From DALYLB01 sp046154695 (GTDB lineage: Bacteria; Acidobacteriota; Blastocatellia; RBC074), in NCBI GenBank assembly GCA_046154695.1, contig JBJXFI010000107.1, positions 1 to 7,356 on the forward strand: 7,356 nt of DNA. The letters run 5' to 3'. Every line of letters starts with the position of its first letter. Position 1 is the stretch's first letter. The translations under genes were made by a program, and so were the position numbers. The notes under the pieces were generated by a model. The model searched no databases, was not told the origin of the DNA, and saw only the letters and a program-made list of their open reading frames with translations. This document shows positions 1-5,624 of this stretch, piece by piece.

Positions 1-33
1 CGGGCCGCGCGTCCCTTTCGGACGAGCGGCCCG
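1..33 (-). terminator. GC-rich hairpin, probable terminator of the small secreted protein gene
   Basis: Positions 1-14 and 20-33 form a 14-bp inverted repeat with one mismatch (position 9 against 25) around a 5-nt loop. It begins 44 nt after the stop codon of the gene ending at 78. A rho-independent terminator on the minus strand would need a T-run just beyond position 1, which lies outside the window, so that half of the signal cannot be checked. There is no T-run on the plus-strand side. Confidence 0.5.
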
Positions 34-77
34 CTTCGATGATCCAGCAAAGCATTGCCTTCGAGTCTGTCAGCGGC

Positions 78-437
78 CTAGTTCCGATCGCGGCGGTTGT
101 GCTTCTTGCGATAGATGCGGCGGCTGGCCTGATTCTGCTCCTGCTTGATTTCGCGGCGTTCGGCGTTCGTGACGACGCCGTCGGCCTTCGCCTCGCGCTT
201 CTCTTCCCGGACTTCCTGCTGATCCTTGATGACGGACTTGGTCTCTTTCCTGGTCAGTTCGCCGGAGCGAACGCCCTGCCGGATGCGCTTGCGCTGATTC
301 TTCTGGCGCTGATTGACCACGGGTGTATTGTCTTGCGCCAGGGCCGGCCCGGAGATGACGGACGTAAAGGCCACAGCCAGCAGAAGGGAGAACATGGAGA
401 GCATTTTATTCATCATTATGAACTTCCTCGTTTTCAT
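78..437 (-). CDS. small secreted, strongly basic protein with an EF-hand-like helix-loop motif
   Basis: Function is unknown. From the chosen start it is 119 aa. Residues 1-34 form a signal peptide: a K/R-rich N-region, a hydrophobic core at about 13-29, and a PALA-Q signal peptidase I site after residue 34. The mature ~85 aa look all-helical and are rich in R, K, Q and E. Residues 59-63 read GELTR, and 84-97 hold KADGVVTNAERREI, which resembles an EF-hand loop followed by a helix (D86, T90, E93). A basic tail ends in IYRKKHN. I have a general impression of similar short secreted proteins with repeated GxLTxxE and ADGxVTxxER motifs in several Gram-negative phyla, always uncharacterised. Two starts are credible: 437 (AAAGGA 10 nt upstream) and 416 (AGGA 8 nt upstream); both keep the signal peptide. 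The longer open frame up to 548 is unlikely because it would bury the signal peptide. The gene appears to stand alone, with its own structured leader and terminator. Confidence 0.75.
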   Translation of the reverse strand: MKTRKFIMMNKMLSMFSLLLAVAFTSVISGPALAQDNTPVVNQRQKNQRKRIRQGVRSGELTRKETKSVIKDQQEVREEKREAKADGVVTNAERREIKQEQNQASRRIYRKKHNRRDRN

Positions 438-604
438 GTCGTTTTCATCCTTTTTCGCGTTTCGCGGGTCGGGAGCGCTCTCGACCCATTTATTGCGGCG
501 CGGGGCCGCACCCGCCAATACAAGGGGGGTGATTAACTCACGCGCCATAAGACGGCGCGCCGGGCGGGATGGTTTGAAAAAATCTTTCTCTCCGTCCCCG
601 GTGT
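438..604 (-). promoter_or_regulatory. structured leader with palindromes between the nucleotidyltransferase and the small secreted protein gene
   Basis: This 167-bp gap holds no gene. Reading with the genes, it contains a possible hairpin with TATTG/CAATA arms (491-495 with 516-520, plus CGG/CCG at 496-498 and 512-514), then a 22-bp near-perfect palindrome at 466-487 with one mismatch and core GAGCGCTC, then a short CGCG-AAA-CGCG hairpin at 456-466 directly before the AAAGGA ribosome binding site. A six-base T-run on the minus strand just after the upstream gene has no GC stem in front of it, so it is not a convincing terminator. No clear sigma70 promoter was found. The palindrome could be a dimeric-repressor operator or an mRNA hairpin. 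Confidence 0.4.
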
Positions 605-1840
605 TTATTTATGCTGCCGGGAGGCGAGGCGGCGAAGCGCGCGTACGCGGCGCAGGTTCGGGAGGGAGAGGCTGGCGGGGCGGAGTTTGCGCATGAGATC
701 GAAGGGGCGGCGAAGATAGTTCCAATAGATGTAGATGGCGCGGCTCCCGTCGTCGCCATACAACTGTCTCATGTGCGAGCGGGAGGTGAAGAGAAGGGAG
801 AAGAGATTGCCGAGCTTTCGCAGGGGATGGCGGTGAAAGTCGAGGTATTCGAACCACCGAGCGGTTTCGGCGAGTTCGTCCATCTCTTTGGAGGACGGGA
901 GCAGGGCGGTTTCGAGCAGCAGGGCGACGCCCTTCGAAGCCTGGATCTCGCGGCGAAGCGATTCCCGGCTCCCGCTTTCGGCCAGCGCCCGCAGCGCCTC
1001 GGCCGCGAGATCCACGGCGCCCGCGAAACCGAAGCCGCGCGCGAGTTCCCGCAGCGGTTCGCGGACCCGAGGCGCGCGAAGAATCAGAAAATGGAGATCT
1101 GCGAGGGTGCGCAGAATGGCGTGCGCGCTCTGCAGATCGACGATGGTGTGGTGAATAAGATGGAGCGCGAGGTCGGCGGCGGAGGGAAGCAGGACTCCAT
1201 CCAGCGCGGCCGCGCGGCCGCGCACCTCCTGAAAGGTCAGATCCCGCTCTCCGCGCGCGTAATGAAACGCGCGGTGGTGAAGTTCGAGCAGCAGACCGCC
1301 GGCCCCGCGCCGCGGCCAGCTGTGATTGCGTTCATTCTCCAGCCGCTGCCGAGGTCGCGCGCCGCCGCGGCCGGGGATCTCCACATAACCGCACGCCTCC
1401 GCGACGGCCTCGGCGGCGGAAAGCTGCGCCGGATCGACGAGCAGATCGAGATCGAGCGCCCCGCGCAGACCCGGCTGCGGATAATAACCACCGAGCATCA
1501 GCGCCGCTCCCTTGAGCGGAATCGAGGCCACGCCGGCCGCGGCCATCGCGCCGATCAACCGGCGCGCCTCGCTGACACTGGCCAGATGGCGCGCCGCCCA
1601 GACGCGGGCGCTCTCATCGAGACGCTGACGGGAGGCCGCGGGAAGCCGCCCCAGCCCCTCCAACGCGGCCAGATTGAATCGCAGCAGCGGCGCCGTCAGA
1701 TGCAGCTCGGCGCGGTCGAGGATCGCCTCCCAATCGAGGCGCCCTCCGCCCTCCGCCAGCGTCCGGGCAAGGCGCTCCCTGCACGCCGCCGCGGGCAGCA
1801 GACCATCCAGCAGCACGCTGTCATTGAGATCGAGTTGCAC
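605..1840 (-). CDS. nucleotidyltransferase family protein (NTP_transf_5 type)
   Basis: This 411-aa protein has the hallmarks of the uncharacterised NTP_transf_5 branch of the polymerase-beta-like nucleotidyltransferases. LKG is at 109-111, followed by YYPQPGLRG (119-127) and the acidic pair D130 and D132 in ALDLDLLVDP, expected to bind the catalytic metals. ELHHR at 186-190 matches the downstream ELHxR-type motif. A helical region (about 220-330) and a basic C-terminus (about 375-411, many RR pairs) follow. No signal peptide or transmembrane segment is evident, so it is probably cytoplasmic. Substrate is unknown; relatives often sit in polysaccharide or peptide-modification clusters, but no such partner is present here. 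The start is GTG, because an in-frame TGA lies about 21 nt upstream. It has no clear ribosome binding site, so the start is uncertain, and codon 9 (also GTG) is an alternative. It is separated from the preceding LTXXQ gene by 134 bp of repeat-bearing DNA and is probably a separate unit. Confidence 0.82.
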   Translation of the reverse strand: MQLDLNDSVLLDGLLPAAACRERLARTLAEGGGRLDWEAILDRAELHLTAPLLRFNLAALEGLGRLPAASRQRLDESARVWAARHLASVSEARRLIGAMAAAGVASIPLKGAALMLGGYYPQPGLRGALDLDLLVDPAQLSAAEAVAEACGYVEIPGRGGARPRQRLENERNHSWPRRGAGGLLLELHHRAFHYARGERDLTFQEVRGRAAALDGVLLPSAADLALHLIHHTIVDLQSAHAILRTLADLHFLILRAPRVREPLRELARGFGFAGAVDLAAEALRALAESGSRESLRREIQASKGVALLLETALLPSSKEMDELAETARWFEYLDFHRHPLRKLGNLFSLLFTSRSHMRQLYGDDGSRAIYIYWNYLRRPFDLMRKLRPASLSLPNLRRVRALRRLASRQHK

Positions 1841-1866
1841 GAATAAGGACAGCCGCCATCAGGCTT

Positions 1867-1951
1867 CATTGGTCATTTGACATCTTTCATTTGTCATTGC
1901 CGGAATGCTTTTCACGCATGGGGCGGATGGAAAGATGTCAGATGACCAATG
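1867..1951. repeat. 22-bp imperfect inverted repeat with 41-nt loop
   Basis: Arms 1867-1888 and 1930-1951 are reverse complements over 22 bp with one mismatch (1877 against 1941). Both carry the CATTGGTCAT and GACATCTTTC blocks. The element is visibly richer in A+T than the flanking genes and is followed at 1954-1967 by two tandem AATTGGA units. It fills most of the gap between the LTXXQ gene and the nucleotidyltransferase gene. There is no T-run after it on the minus strand, so it is not a canonical terminator. The word composition resembles dispersed intergenic repeats made of CATTTG/CATTGG/TGACA words. It could be a small non-autonomous element or a structured RNA. Confidence 0.7.
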
Positions 1952-1974
1952 AGAATTGGAAATTGGAAAATGAG

Positions 1975-2739
1975 TTATTGATTGGGCGGCCGGTTCGGTG
2001 GATTTCGGCGCTGCATCTGCTGGCGCAGGAGTTGCGCCGGCTGTCCGCGGCGATTCGGAAGCAGCAATTCCCCGATCAGAAACCGATAGGCGAATAACTG
2101 GTCCGGCGTCAGCAATTCACGGATCTGGGATTCGATGCCGGCGCGCAGCTTGATGATCTCGCCCTGCCGGTCGGCCAACTGCGCCGCGAGGGCTTCGACG
2201 CGTTTCGGGTCATAGGCGTCGCCGTAGATGGCCTCTTCGAGATCGTTTTCCAGCCTCAGATGCCCATTCTGCAGGTCGACCAGGCGGAATCCGACCCGCT
2301 GCCGAATGGCGCGGATGCCCTGTTTCTGCTCAGTGGTCAAATCGAGCTGGCGAAAGAGAATGAGCAGCGCCGGCGGGCGGCCGAACCCCCGTATGATCAA
2401 TGATTGCTCTTCGATCGAGAAGAGCCTCTGCGGATTCTCGCGGATTCCATCCAGGCTGTGTTTTTTACTCTGCGCCGCGCCCCCCGCCTGCGCGGCACTC
2501 GCCGCTTCTCCGGCCGGCGTGAGCCCCTTGCCGGGGGCTGCCTCCGAGAGCGGATTGCTTTTCCGCTCCTCGACCGTTTCCGCGCGCTGCCGGGCTTGCC
2601 GCTGCTGCCGCCGCGTCTGCGCCTCCGTTGCATCCGCCATCAGCACGGACAGGAGCAGCGGAACAAACAAAACCAGCCCCTGGCGCATGCGCCGGCGATT
2701 CCCATATGACGACCCCTTTTTGAGGCTGCAGCGTTTCAT
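1975..2739 (-). CDS. secreted LTXXQ-motif protein (Spy/CpxP/CnrX-like), third gene of the sigma operon
   Basis: This 254-aa protein is predicted to be exported. A long basic N-region is followed by a hydrophobic stretch, LVLFVPLLLSVL, at about 22-33 and a likely cleavage near TEAQ (38-41). A low-complexity Q/R then A/G-rich linker leads to a helical domain at about 120-225. This contains LTTEQ (134-138) and LTPDQ (211-215), the paired LTxxQ motifs that mark the Spy/CpxP/CnrX/ZraP superfamily of periplasmic stress and metal-sensing proteins. The C-terminus is rich in R, Q, N and P. The start at 2739 has GAGAGAG 3-9 nt upstream. An in-frame GTG at 2788-2790 overlaps the anti-sigma stop but would add 17 residues before an already long N-region. 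An internal ATG at 2688 would give a more ordinary signal peptide but lacks a good binding site. Gene order suggests it is the sensor or a target of the sigma factor; whether it binds metal or misfolded protein is not visible. Confidence 0.8.
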   Translation of the reverse strand: MKRCSLKKGSSYGNRRRMRQGLVLFVPLLLSVLMADATEAQTRRQQRQARQRAETVEERKSNPLSEAAPGKGLTPAGEAASAAQAGGAAQSKKHSLDGIRENPQRLFSIEEQSLIIRGFGRPPALLILFRQLDLTTEQKQGIRAIRQRVGFRLVDLQNGHLRLENDLEEAIYGDAYDPKRVEALAAQLADRQGEIIKLRAGIESQIRELLTPDQLFAYRFLIGELLLPNRRGQPAQLLRQQMQRRNPPNRPPNQ

Positions 2740-2786
2740 AACTCTCTCTTTATCCTGCTTCCCTCCCGCAATCAACTGAAAACCGG

Positions 2787-3515
2787 TCACCGGCTGTCCG
2801 CCCCCTCCTCCGCCGAGTCGTCCATGGCGAAGAAGGATCGTATCGAGGGGGCCGAGCGGCTGGATCGTCGAATCTCGGCGCGAAGCGCCGTCCTGACGGC
2901 CTCGACGCGCGCGTCCTGCTGCGCGCTGAGGGCCTGAAGCTGCGCCTGATGTTCGGCCGTCAACTGCCCTTTGAAGCTGGCCGCCTGGACCTCGAATTCA
3001 GCCTTCATCTTCTCCCGCTCCTTCGCGACGGCCTGCTCCACCAGCCTCTCGATCTGTTCAGACGACCGGGCGACGGATCCGGTTACAGCGTTTCCACCCA
3101 TCGTGGAGGCCCCGAGTTGCAGGGCGAAATCCCCGTCTTGATAGGAGACGCCGGCGCCCGCGATCGAGGCGGCGACCAGAAAGACGCTCGCCGCCGCGGC
3201 CGCCAACGCCGCGCCGCGCACCCAGGCCGGAAACAGGAGGAGGAGTTCGCGCAGGACCTCCGCTTTCCGGCGGGGGAGAACGACCTCCGTGCGCGGCGCG
3301 AATCCGACCTGCCACGCGCTCATCTCGTCGCGAACCCGGCCGAAAGCCGCCAACTCGACGCGGCACGAATCACAAAGGCCGAGGTGTTCCTCGAACGCCG
3401 CGCGCGCGGTGTCGCCGGCTTCGTGATACAGGTACTCCATCATTTCATCCTTGCGCCCGCAATCCGGCTCCGCGCGCCGGGCGACCTGCTTGTCTCTTTC
3501 GTCAATCATAGCCAT
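2787..3515 (-). CDS. zinc-finger anti-sigma factor with one transmembrane segment and periplasmic coiled coil
   Basis: This 242-aa protein is predicted to hold the ECF sigma factor inactive at the inner membrane. The cytoplasmic N-terminus has a zf-HC2/ZAS-type zinc site: C19 followed by H44-x3-C48-x2-C51. A hydrophobic Ala-rich segment at about 99-120 is the single membrane span. The periplasmic part has a short polar region and then a long E/K/Q/A-rich stretch (about 151-216) of coiled-coil character, with a basic then acidic tail. The start at 3515 is chosen because GGAGG lies 5 nt upstream; an upstream TTG at 3527 is the first base of that same binding-site sequence and an unlikely start. 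It lies 35 bp after the sigma gene and its stop overlaps a possible GTG of the next gene, as expected of one operon. Release would typically be by regulated proteolysis or a conformational signal, but no protease gene is in the window. Confidence 0.85.
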   Translation of the reverse strand: MAMIDERDKQVARRAEPDCGRKDEMMEYLYHEAGDTARAAFEEHLGLCDSCRVELAAFGRVRDEMSAWQVGFAPRTEVVLPRRKAEVLRELLLLFPAWVRGAALAAAAASVFLVAASIAGAGVSYQDGDFALQLGASTMGGNAVTGSVARSSEQIERLVEQAVAKEREKMKAEFEVQAASFKGQLTAEHQAQLQALSAQQDARVEAVRTALRAEIRRSSRSAPSIRSFFAMDDSAEEGADSR

Positions 3516-3520
3516 TTCCG

Positions 3521-3525
3521 CCTCC
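3521..3525 (-). promoter_or_regulatory. Shine-Dalgarno GGAGG that fixes the anti-sigma start
   Basis: A perfect GGAGG on the minus strand, with 5 nt between it and the ATG at 3515. It argues against the longer TTG-started frame. Confidence 0.7.
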
Positions 3526-3550
3526 AAAATCTCTCTTCGAGATCGAGCGA

Positions 3551-4123
3551 TTAGAGCGCGCCGCGCAGCTTTTCCAGGCGCGAGCGCATCAACTGCAATC
3601 CGGTGTAGAGCCGCGATTTGACCGTGCTCACCGGAATTTCGAGGACCTCGGCAATCTCGGCGAAGGTCAGTTCCTCGTACTCTTTCATGATGATGATCTG
3701 GCGCATCTCGCCCGGCAGCGCCTGCAGGGCTTTTTTGACCAGCATGGCGCGCTGATCCCGCTGCAGCCGGTCCGCCGCGAACTCGGCGCGCTGATCGGCC
3801 GGTTCAAATCGCCGGCCCTCGCTGTCTTCCTGGTCGAGCGAGGTCTCGACGGCCCCGCCGTCCTTTCGCAGCCGGGTATGACATGCATTGAGCGCGATCC
3901 GATAGAGCCACGACGAGAATTTCGCGTCCCCGCGGAACTTGCGCAGGTTGCGAAACGCCGCCAGAAAGGTCTCCTGGCAAACGTCGCGCGCGTCCTCATC
4001 CCGGCCGAGCATCCGCAACGACAGGCCGTAGATCGGGCGCTCCCACCGACGCACCAGCAGACCGAAGGCATCGGTCTCTCCGGCGAGCGTCCGCTCGATG
4101 ATCTGATCGTCGCTGAGCTCCAT
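3551..4123 (-). CDS. ECF-type RNA polymerase sigma factor (sigma-70 family, RpoE-like)
   Basis: This 190-aa protein has the usual length and two-domain form of an extracytoplasmic function sigma factor. Region 2 spans about 15-87: AFGLLVRRW near the start, DARDVCQETFLAAF at 44-57 and the core-binding/-10-recognition part FSSWLYRIALNACHTRLRK at 69-87. A linker of about 40 acidic/polar residues leads to region 4 (about 127-183), where LTFAEIAEVLEIPVSTVKSR (152-171) is the helix-turn-helix for the -35 element. There is no C-terminal extension. The start ATG at 4123 gives the standard N-terminus; the AGAGGA-like binding site lies rather far upstream (about 14 nt). The gene heads an operon with its anti-sigma factor and an LTXXQ protein, so it probably drives an envelope-stress or metal response and its own transcription. 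The specific ECF group cannot be assigned from sequence reading alone. Confidence 0.93.
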   Translation of the reverse strand: MELSDDQIIERTLAGETDAFGLLVRRWERPIYGLSLRMLGRDEDARDVCQETFLAAFRNLRKFRGDAKFSSWLYRIALNACHTRLRKDGGAVETSLDQEDSEGRRFEPADQRAEFAADRLQRDQRAMLVKKALQALPGEMRQIIIMKEYEELTFAEIAEVLEIPVSTVKSRLYTGLQLMRSRLEKLRGAL

Positions 4124-4140
4124 AGAATGAATCAGATCCT

Positions 4141-4173
4141 CTTCCCTTCAACTTCCCTTCAATTTCCCTTCAA
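4141..4173 (-). repeat. three tandem 11-bp repeats in the sigma-factor leader
   Basis: Positions 4141-4151, 4152-4162 and 4163-4173 are three head-to-tail 11-bp units: the first two are identical and the third differs at its first base. On the coding (minus) strand each reads TTGAAGGGAA followed by G or A. The array ends 17 bp before the sigma-factor ATG. A period of 11 bp places each unit on about the same helix face, as with stacked protein-binding sites. The purine-rich units could also act as weak repeated ribosome-binding sequences in the mRNA. Confidence 0.85.
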
Positions 4174-4198
4174 CGCGCCATCTCCGGTCCGAAATTCC
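4171..4198 (-). promoter_or_regulatory. candidate ECF-type (autoregulatory) promoter
   Basis: On the minus strand GGAATT (4193-4198) is followed after 17 nt by CGTTG (4171-4175). This resembles the GGAA-type -35 and CGT-type -10 elements recognised by many ECF sigma factors. Transcription would begin around 4164, about 40 nt before the sigma ATG and inside the 11-bp repeat array. The match is short and could be chance. A separate TATAAG at 4254-4259 resembles a sigma70 -10 but has no -35 partner. Confidence 0.3.
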
Positions 4199-4352
4199 CA
4201 TGCAGGCTCGCGGGGGACCGCATCCGCCGCCTGTTAAATCCTTCCGCCATATACTTATACCGGCGGGGAATCCCTCCCCAGCCACGAGATTAGAGCCCCC
4301 GCGGGCCCGAAAAGTCTGAAAACTTCTCCTTTTTTTGGCGGGGGAAAAGAGG

Positions 4353-4892
4353 CTACTTGATCAGGTCGTCCCGCATCTCGGCGTACAGATTAATGGCGCG
4401 TTGAATGATGTTGATGGCGTCATAGCGGCCCATGAAGCGCTCCACCTTGACCTGTTTGTTTTCGAGGACCTTGTAATCCTCGAAGAAGCGCCGGACGGAT
4501 TTAAGACGATATTCGGGCAGTTCGGAGATATCGCGATAATCGCGGTATTCGGGATCATCGGCGTGGATGGCGATGATCTTGTCGTCCTCTTCGCTCTGAT
4601 CGATCATCTGCATGACGCCGATCGCCTTGGCGCGAATGATGCAGAGCGGGACGACCGTCTCCTGCCCGAGAACGAGCACATCGAGCGGATCATTGTCATC
4701 GCAGTAGGTGCGGGGAAGAAAGCCGTAATTGGCGGGGTAGTGGACGGAGCTGGACAGGACCCGATCGACGCGCAGGAGGCCCGTCGCCTTGTCCAGTTCG
4801 TATTTGACCTTCGAGCCGATGGGGATCTCGATGATGCAGTTGAAGACCTCGGGCGCCTGATCGCCCAATTCGACATCGTGCCACGGATTCAT
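4353..4892 (-). CDS. ppa: inorganic pyrophosphatase, family I
   Basis: Hydrolyses the pyrophosphate released by biosynthetic reactions to two phosphates in the cytoplasm, using Mg2+. The 179-aa length is standard for bacterial family I enzymes. The signature DNDPLDV lies at 66-72, giving metal-binding D66, D68 and D71. Other active-site residues align by position with the E. coli enzyme: E22, K30, R44, Y56, D98, D103, K105, Y140 and K141. No residue is missing. The ATG at 4892 has AGAGAG about 12 nt upstream. It follows the sixA stop by 19 bp and is probably cotranscribed with it. Confidence 0.97.
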   Translation of the reverse strand: MNPWHDVELGDQAPEVFNCIIEIPIGSKVKYELDKATGLLRVDRVLSSSVHYPANYGFLPRTYCDDNDPLDVLVLGQETVVPLCIIRAKAIGVMQMIDQSEEDDKIIAIHADDPEYRDYRDISELPEYRLKSVRRFFEDYKVLENKQVKVERFMGRYDAINIIQRAINLYAEMRDDLIK

Positions 4893-4911
4893 GGGTTGGG
4901 ATTCTCTCTTG

Positions 4912-5442
4912 TCACTTCGCCTTTCCTAGCAGGCGAAGCAGCCGGGGCGTCGTGTGCCATCGGAGCAGCGCGGGGCCGCGTGGAGGCAGGCTGGCGAGTT
5001 CGATCGCGCAGAGCGAGCCTTTCTTGAATTCGACATTGAGATTGCGATTTCCGGTCAGCAGATACGAAGCCAGTTCGGAGAGATCGGGCTGATGTCCGAC
5101 CAGGAGCGCGCGCTCGAACTGGTAGGCTCCGAGTTCAAGAAATATTTCCGCGTGGCCGCCCTCTCCCGTGGCGAAGGCCTGGCCGGGCGCGAGCGATTCG
5201 AGGATCTTGACCTTGTGCTGCAGATCGAGGACCTCGGCGATCGCCTCGGCTGTCTGCCGCGCGCGCAGCAGCGGACTGGTCAGAATCAGATTGAATTTCA
5301 AGCCCATCTCACGCAGCCCGCCCGCGGAAACCTTCATCCTCGCGCGGCCTTCCAGGGTCAGGGGGCGATCCGCATCCCGCGCCACGCCGGCCTCTCCCAG
5401 GTCGGCGGCGATTCCATGTCGCATCAAATAGAGTTCGATCAA
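4912..5442 (-). CDS. sixA: phosphohistidine phosphatase SixA (histidine phosphatase superfamily)
   Basis: A 176-aa member of the histidine phosphatase (phosphoglycerate-mutase-like) superfamily, of the short SixA type that removes phosphate from phosphohistidine proteins. The catalytic RHG is at 8-10 (H9 is the nucleophile), PLTLEGR follows at 27-33, and TSPLLRARQTA at 55-65 supplies the second arginine (R60). LVGHQPDLSELASYLL (114-129) supplies the second histidine, H117. E82 in LESL is the probable general acid. The start is TTG, with GAAGG 10 nt upstream; the first ATG is at codon 7 and would cut off the first beta strand, so TTG is preferred. The partner phosphoprotein cannot be inferred. 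It lies directly upstream of ppa. Confidence 0.92.
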   Translation of the reverse strand: MIELYLMRHGIAADLGEAGVARDADRPLTLEGRARMKVSAGGLREMGLKFNLILTSPLLRARQTAEAIAEVLDLQHKVKILESLAPGQAFATGEGGHAEIFLELGAYQFERALLVGHQPDLSELASYLLTGNRNLNVEFKKGSLCAIELASLPPRGPALLRWHTTPRLLRLLGKAK

Positions 5443-5497
5443 TGTGGTCAGCCTTCTTTCTACAGGATCCGTGCAGGGGCTCTGCGCGACGGGCGCT

Positions 5498-5525
5498 ATC
5501 TTATCATCGCTTCCCGATTGGTAAA
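5498..5525 (-). promoter_or_regulatory. possible sigma70-type promoter for sixA-ppa
   Basis: On the minus strand TTTACC (5520-5525) and TAAGAT (5498-5503) are separated by 16 nt; each matches its consensus hexamer at four of six positions. Transcription would start near 5491, leaving a leader of about 50 nt before the TTG start. It is a moderate match only. Confidence 0.35.
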
Positions 5526-5550
5526 GGAATTTGTCGCGCTTCGGAAACCG

Positions 5551-5614
5551 TTTGGAGTTCCGCCTTCAGGCGGAGAGGCGCCCGCGAATGGCCGCCTGAA
5601 GACGGAACGCCGAA
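5551..5614. repeat. REP-like inverted repeat after the acyl-CoA carboxylase gene
   Basis: Arms 5557-5573 and 5592-5608 are reverse complements over 17 bp with one mismatch (C5563 against A5602), around an 18-nt loop. Allowing a few more mismatches the pairing extends to 5551 and 5614. Each arm is itself near-palindromic (CCGCCT-TC-AGGCGG in the left arm), so the element is two small hairpins facing each other, like REP or BIME elements. It begins 11 bp after the carboxylase stop codon. It may stabilise the mRNA end or help terminate transcription. No REP-associated transposase gene is in the window. Confidence 0.7.
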
Positions 5615-5624
5615 CATTCCGGCC

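Larger units (their letters stand above)
4124..4352. other. 229-bp intergenic region between ppa and the sigma operon
   Basis: No convincing gene is seen. Besides the repeat array and candidate ECF promoter it holds, on the minus strand, a TATAAG box (4254-4259), a GGGGA/TCCCC short hairpin just upstream of it, the 8-bp palindrome CGGGCCCG at 4305-4312, and a run of seven A before it. None forms a convincing rho-independent terminator for ppa. A 26-codon frame (4170-4250) lacks a ribosome binding site. Confidence 0.5.

Noticed and set aside
78..548. Longer start (548) for the small secreted protein
   Set aside because: It would place 37 unrelated residues before a clear signal peptide, lacks a binding site, and would translate through the leader palindromes.
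1206..1224. GCGCGGCCGCGCGGCCGCGC palindromic stretch
   Set aside because: It lies inside the nucleotidyltransferase coding region and is explained by GC-rich Arg/Ala/Gly codons.
611..1846. Plus-strand open frame of 411 codons opposite the nucleotidyltransferase gene
   Set aside because: It mirrors the real gene almost exactly. Its translation is low-complexity R/G/A/Q with no recognisable domain, as expected from the antisense strand of GC-rich coding DNA.
1821..1859. 12-codon minus-strand frame overlapping the nucleotidyltransferase GTG start
   Set aside because: A possible upstream leader peptide, but a frame this short arises easily by chance and lacks a clear binding site.
2228..2779. 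Plus-strand open frame of 183 codons opposite the LTXXQ gene
   Set aside because: The S/R/C/P-rich translation is typical of antisense shadow; the minus-strand protein has clear LTXXQ motifs.
4170..4250. 26-codon minus-strand frame upstream of the sigma factor, ending in the first 11-bp repeat
   Set aside because: It has no ribosome binding site (only a TATAAGTAT stretch precedes it) and no recognisable sequence. It would be worth revisiting only if ribosome profiling shows signal.
4305..4345. CGGGCCCG palindrome plus T-run as a ppa terminator
   Set aside because: The A/T-run lies on the wrong side of the palindrome for minus-strand termination, and the AAGT/ACTT stem next to it is only four bases.
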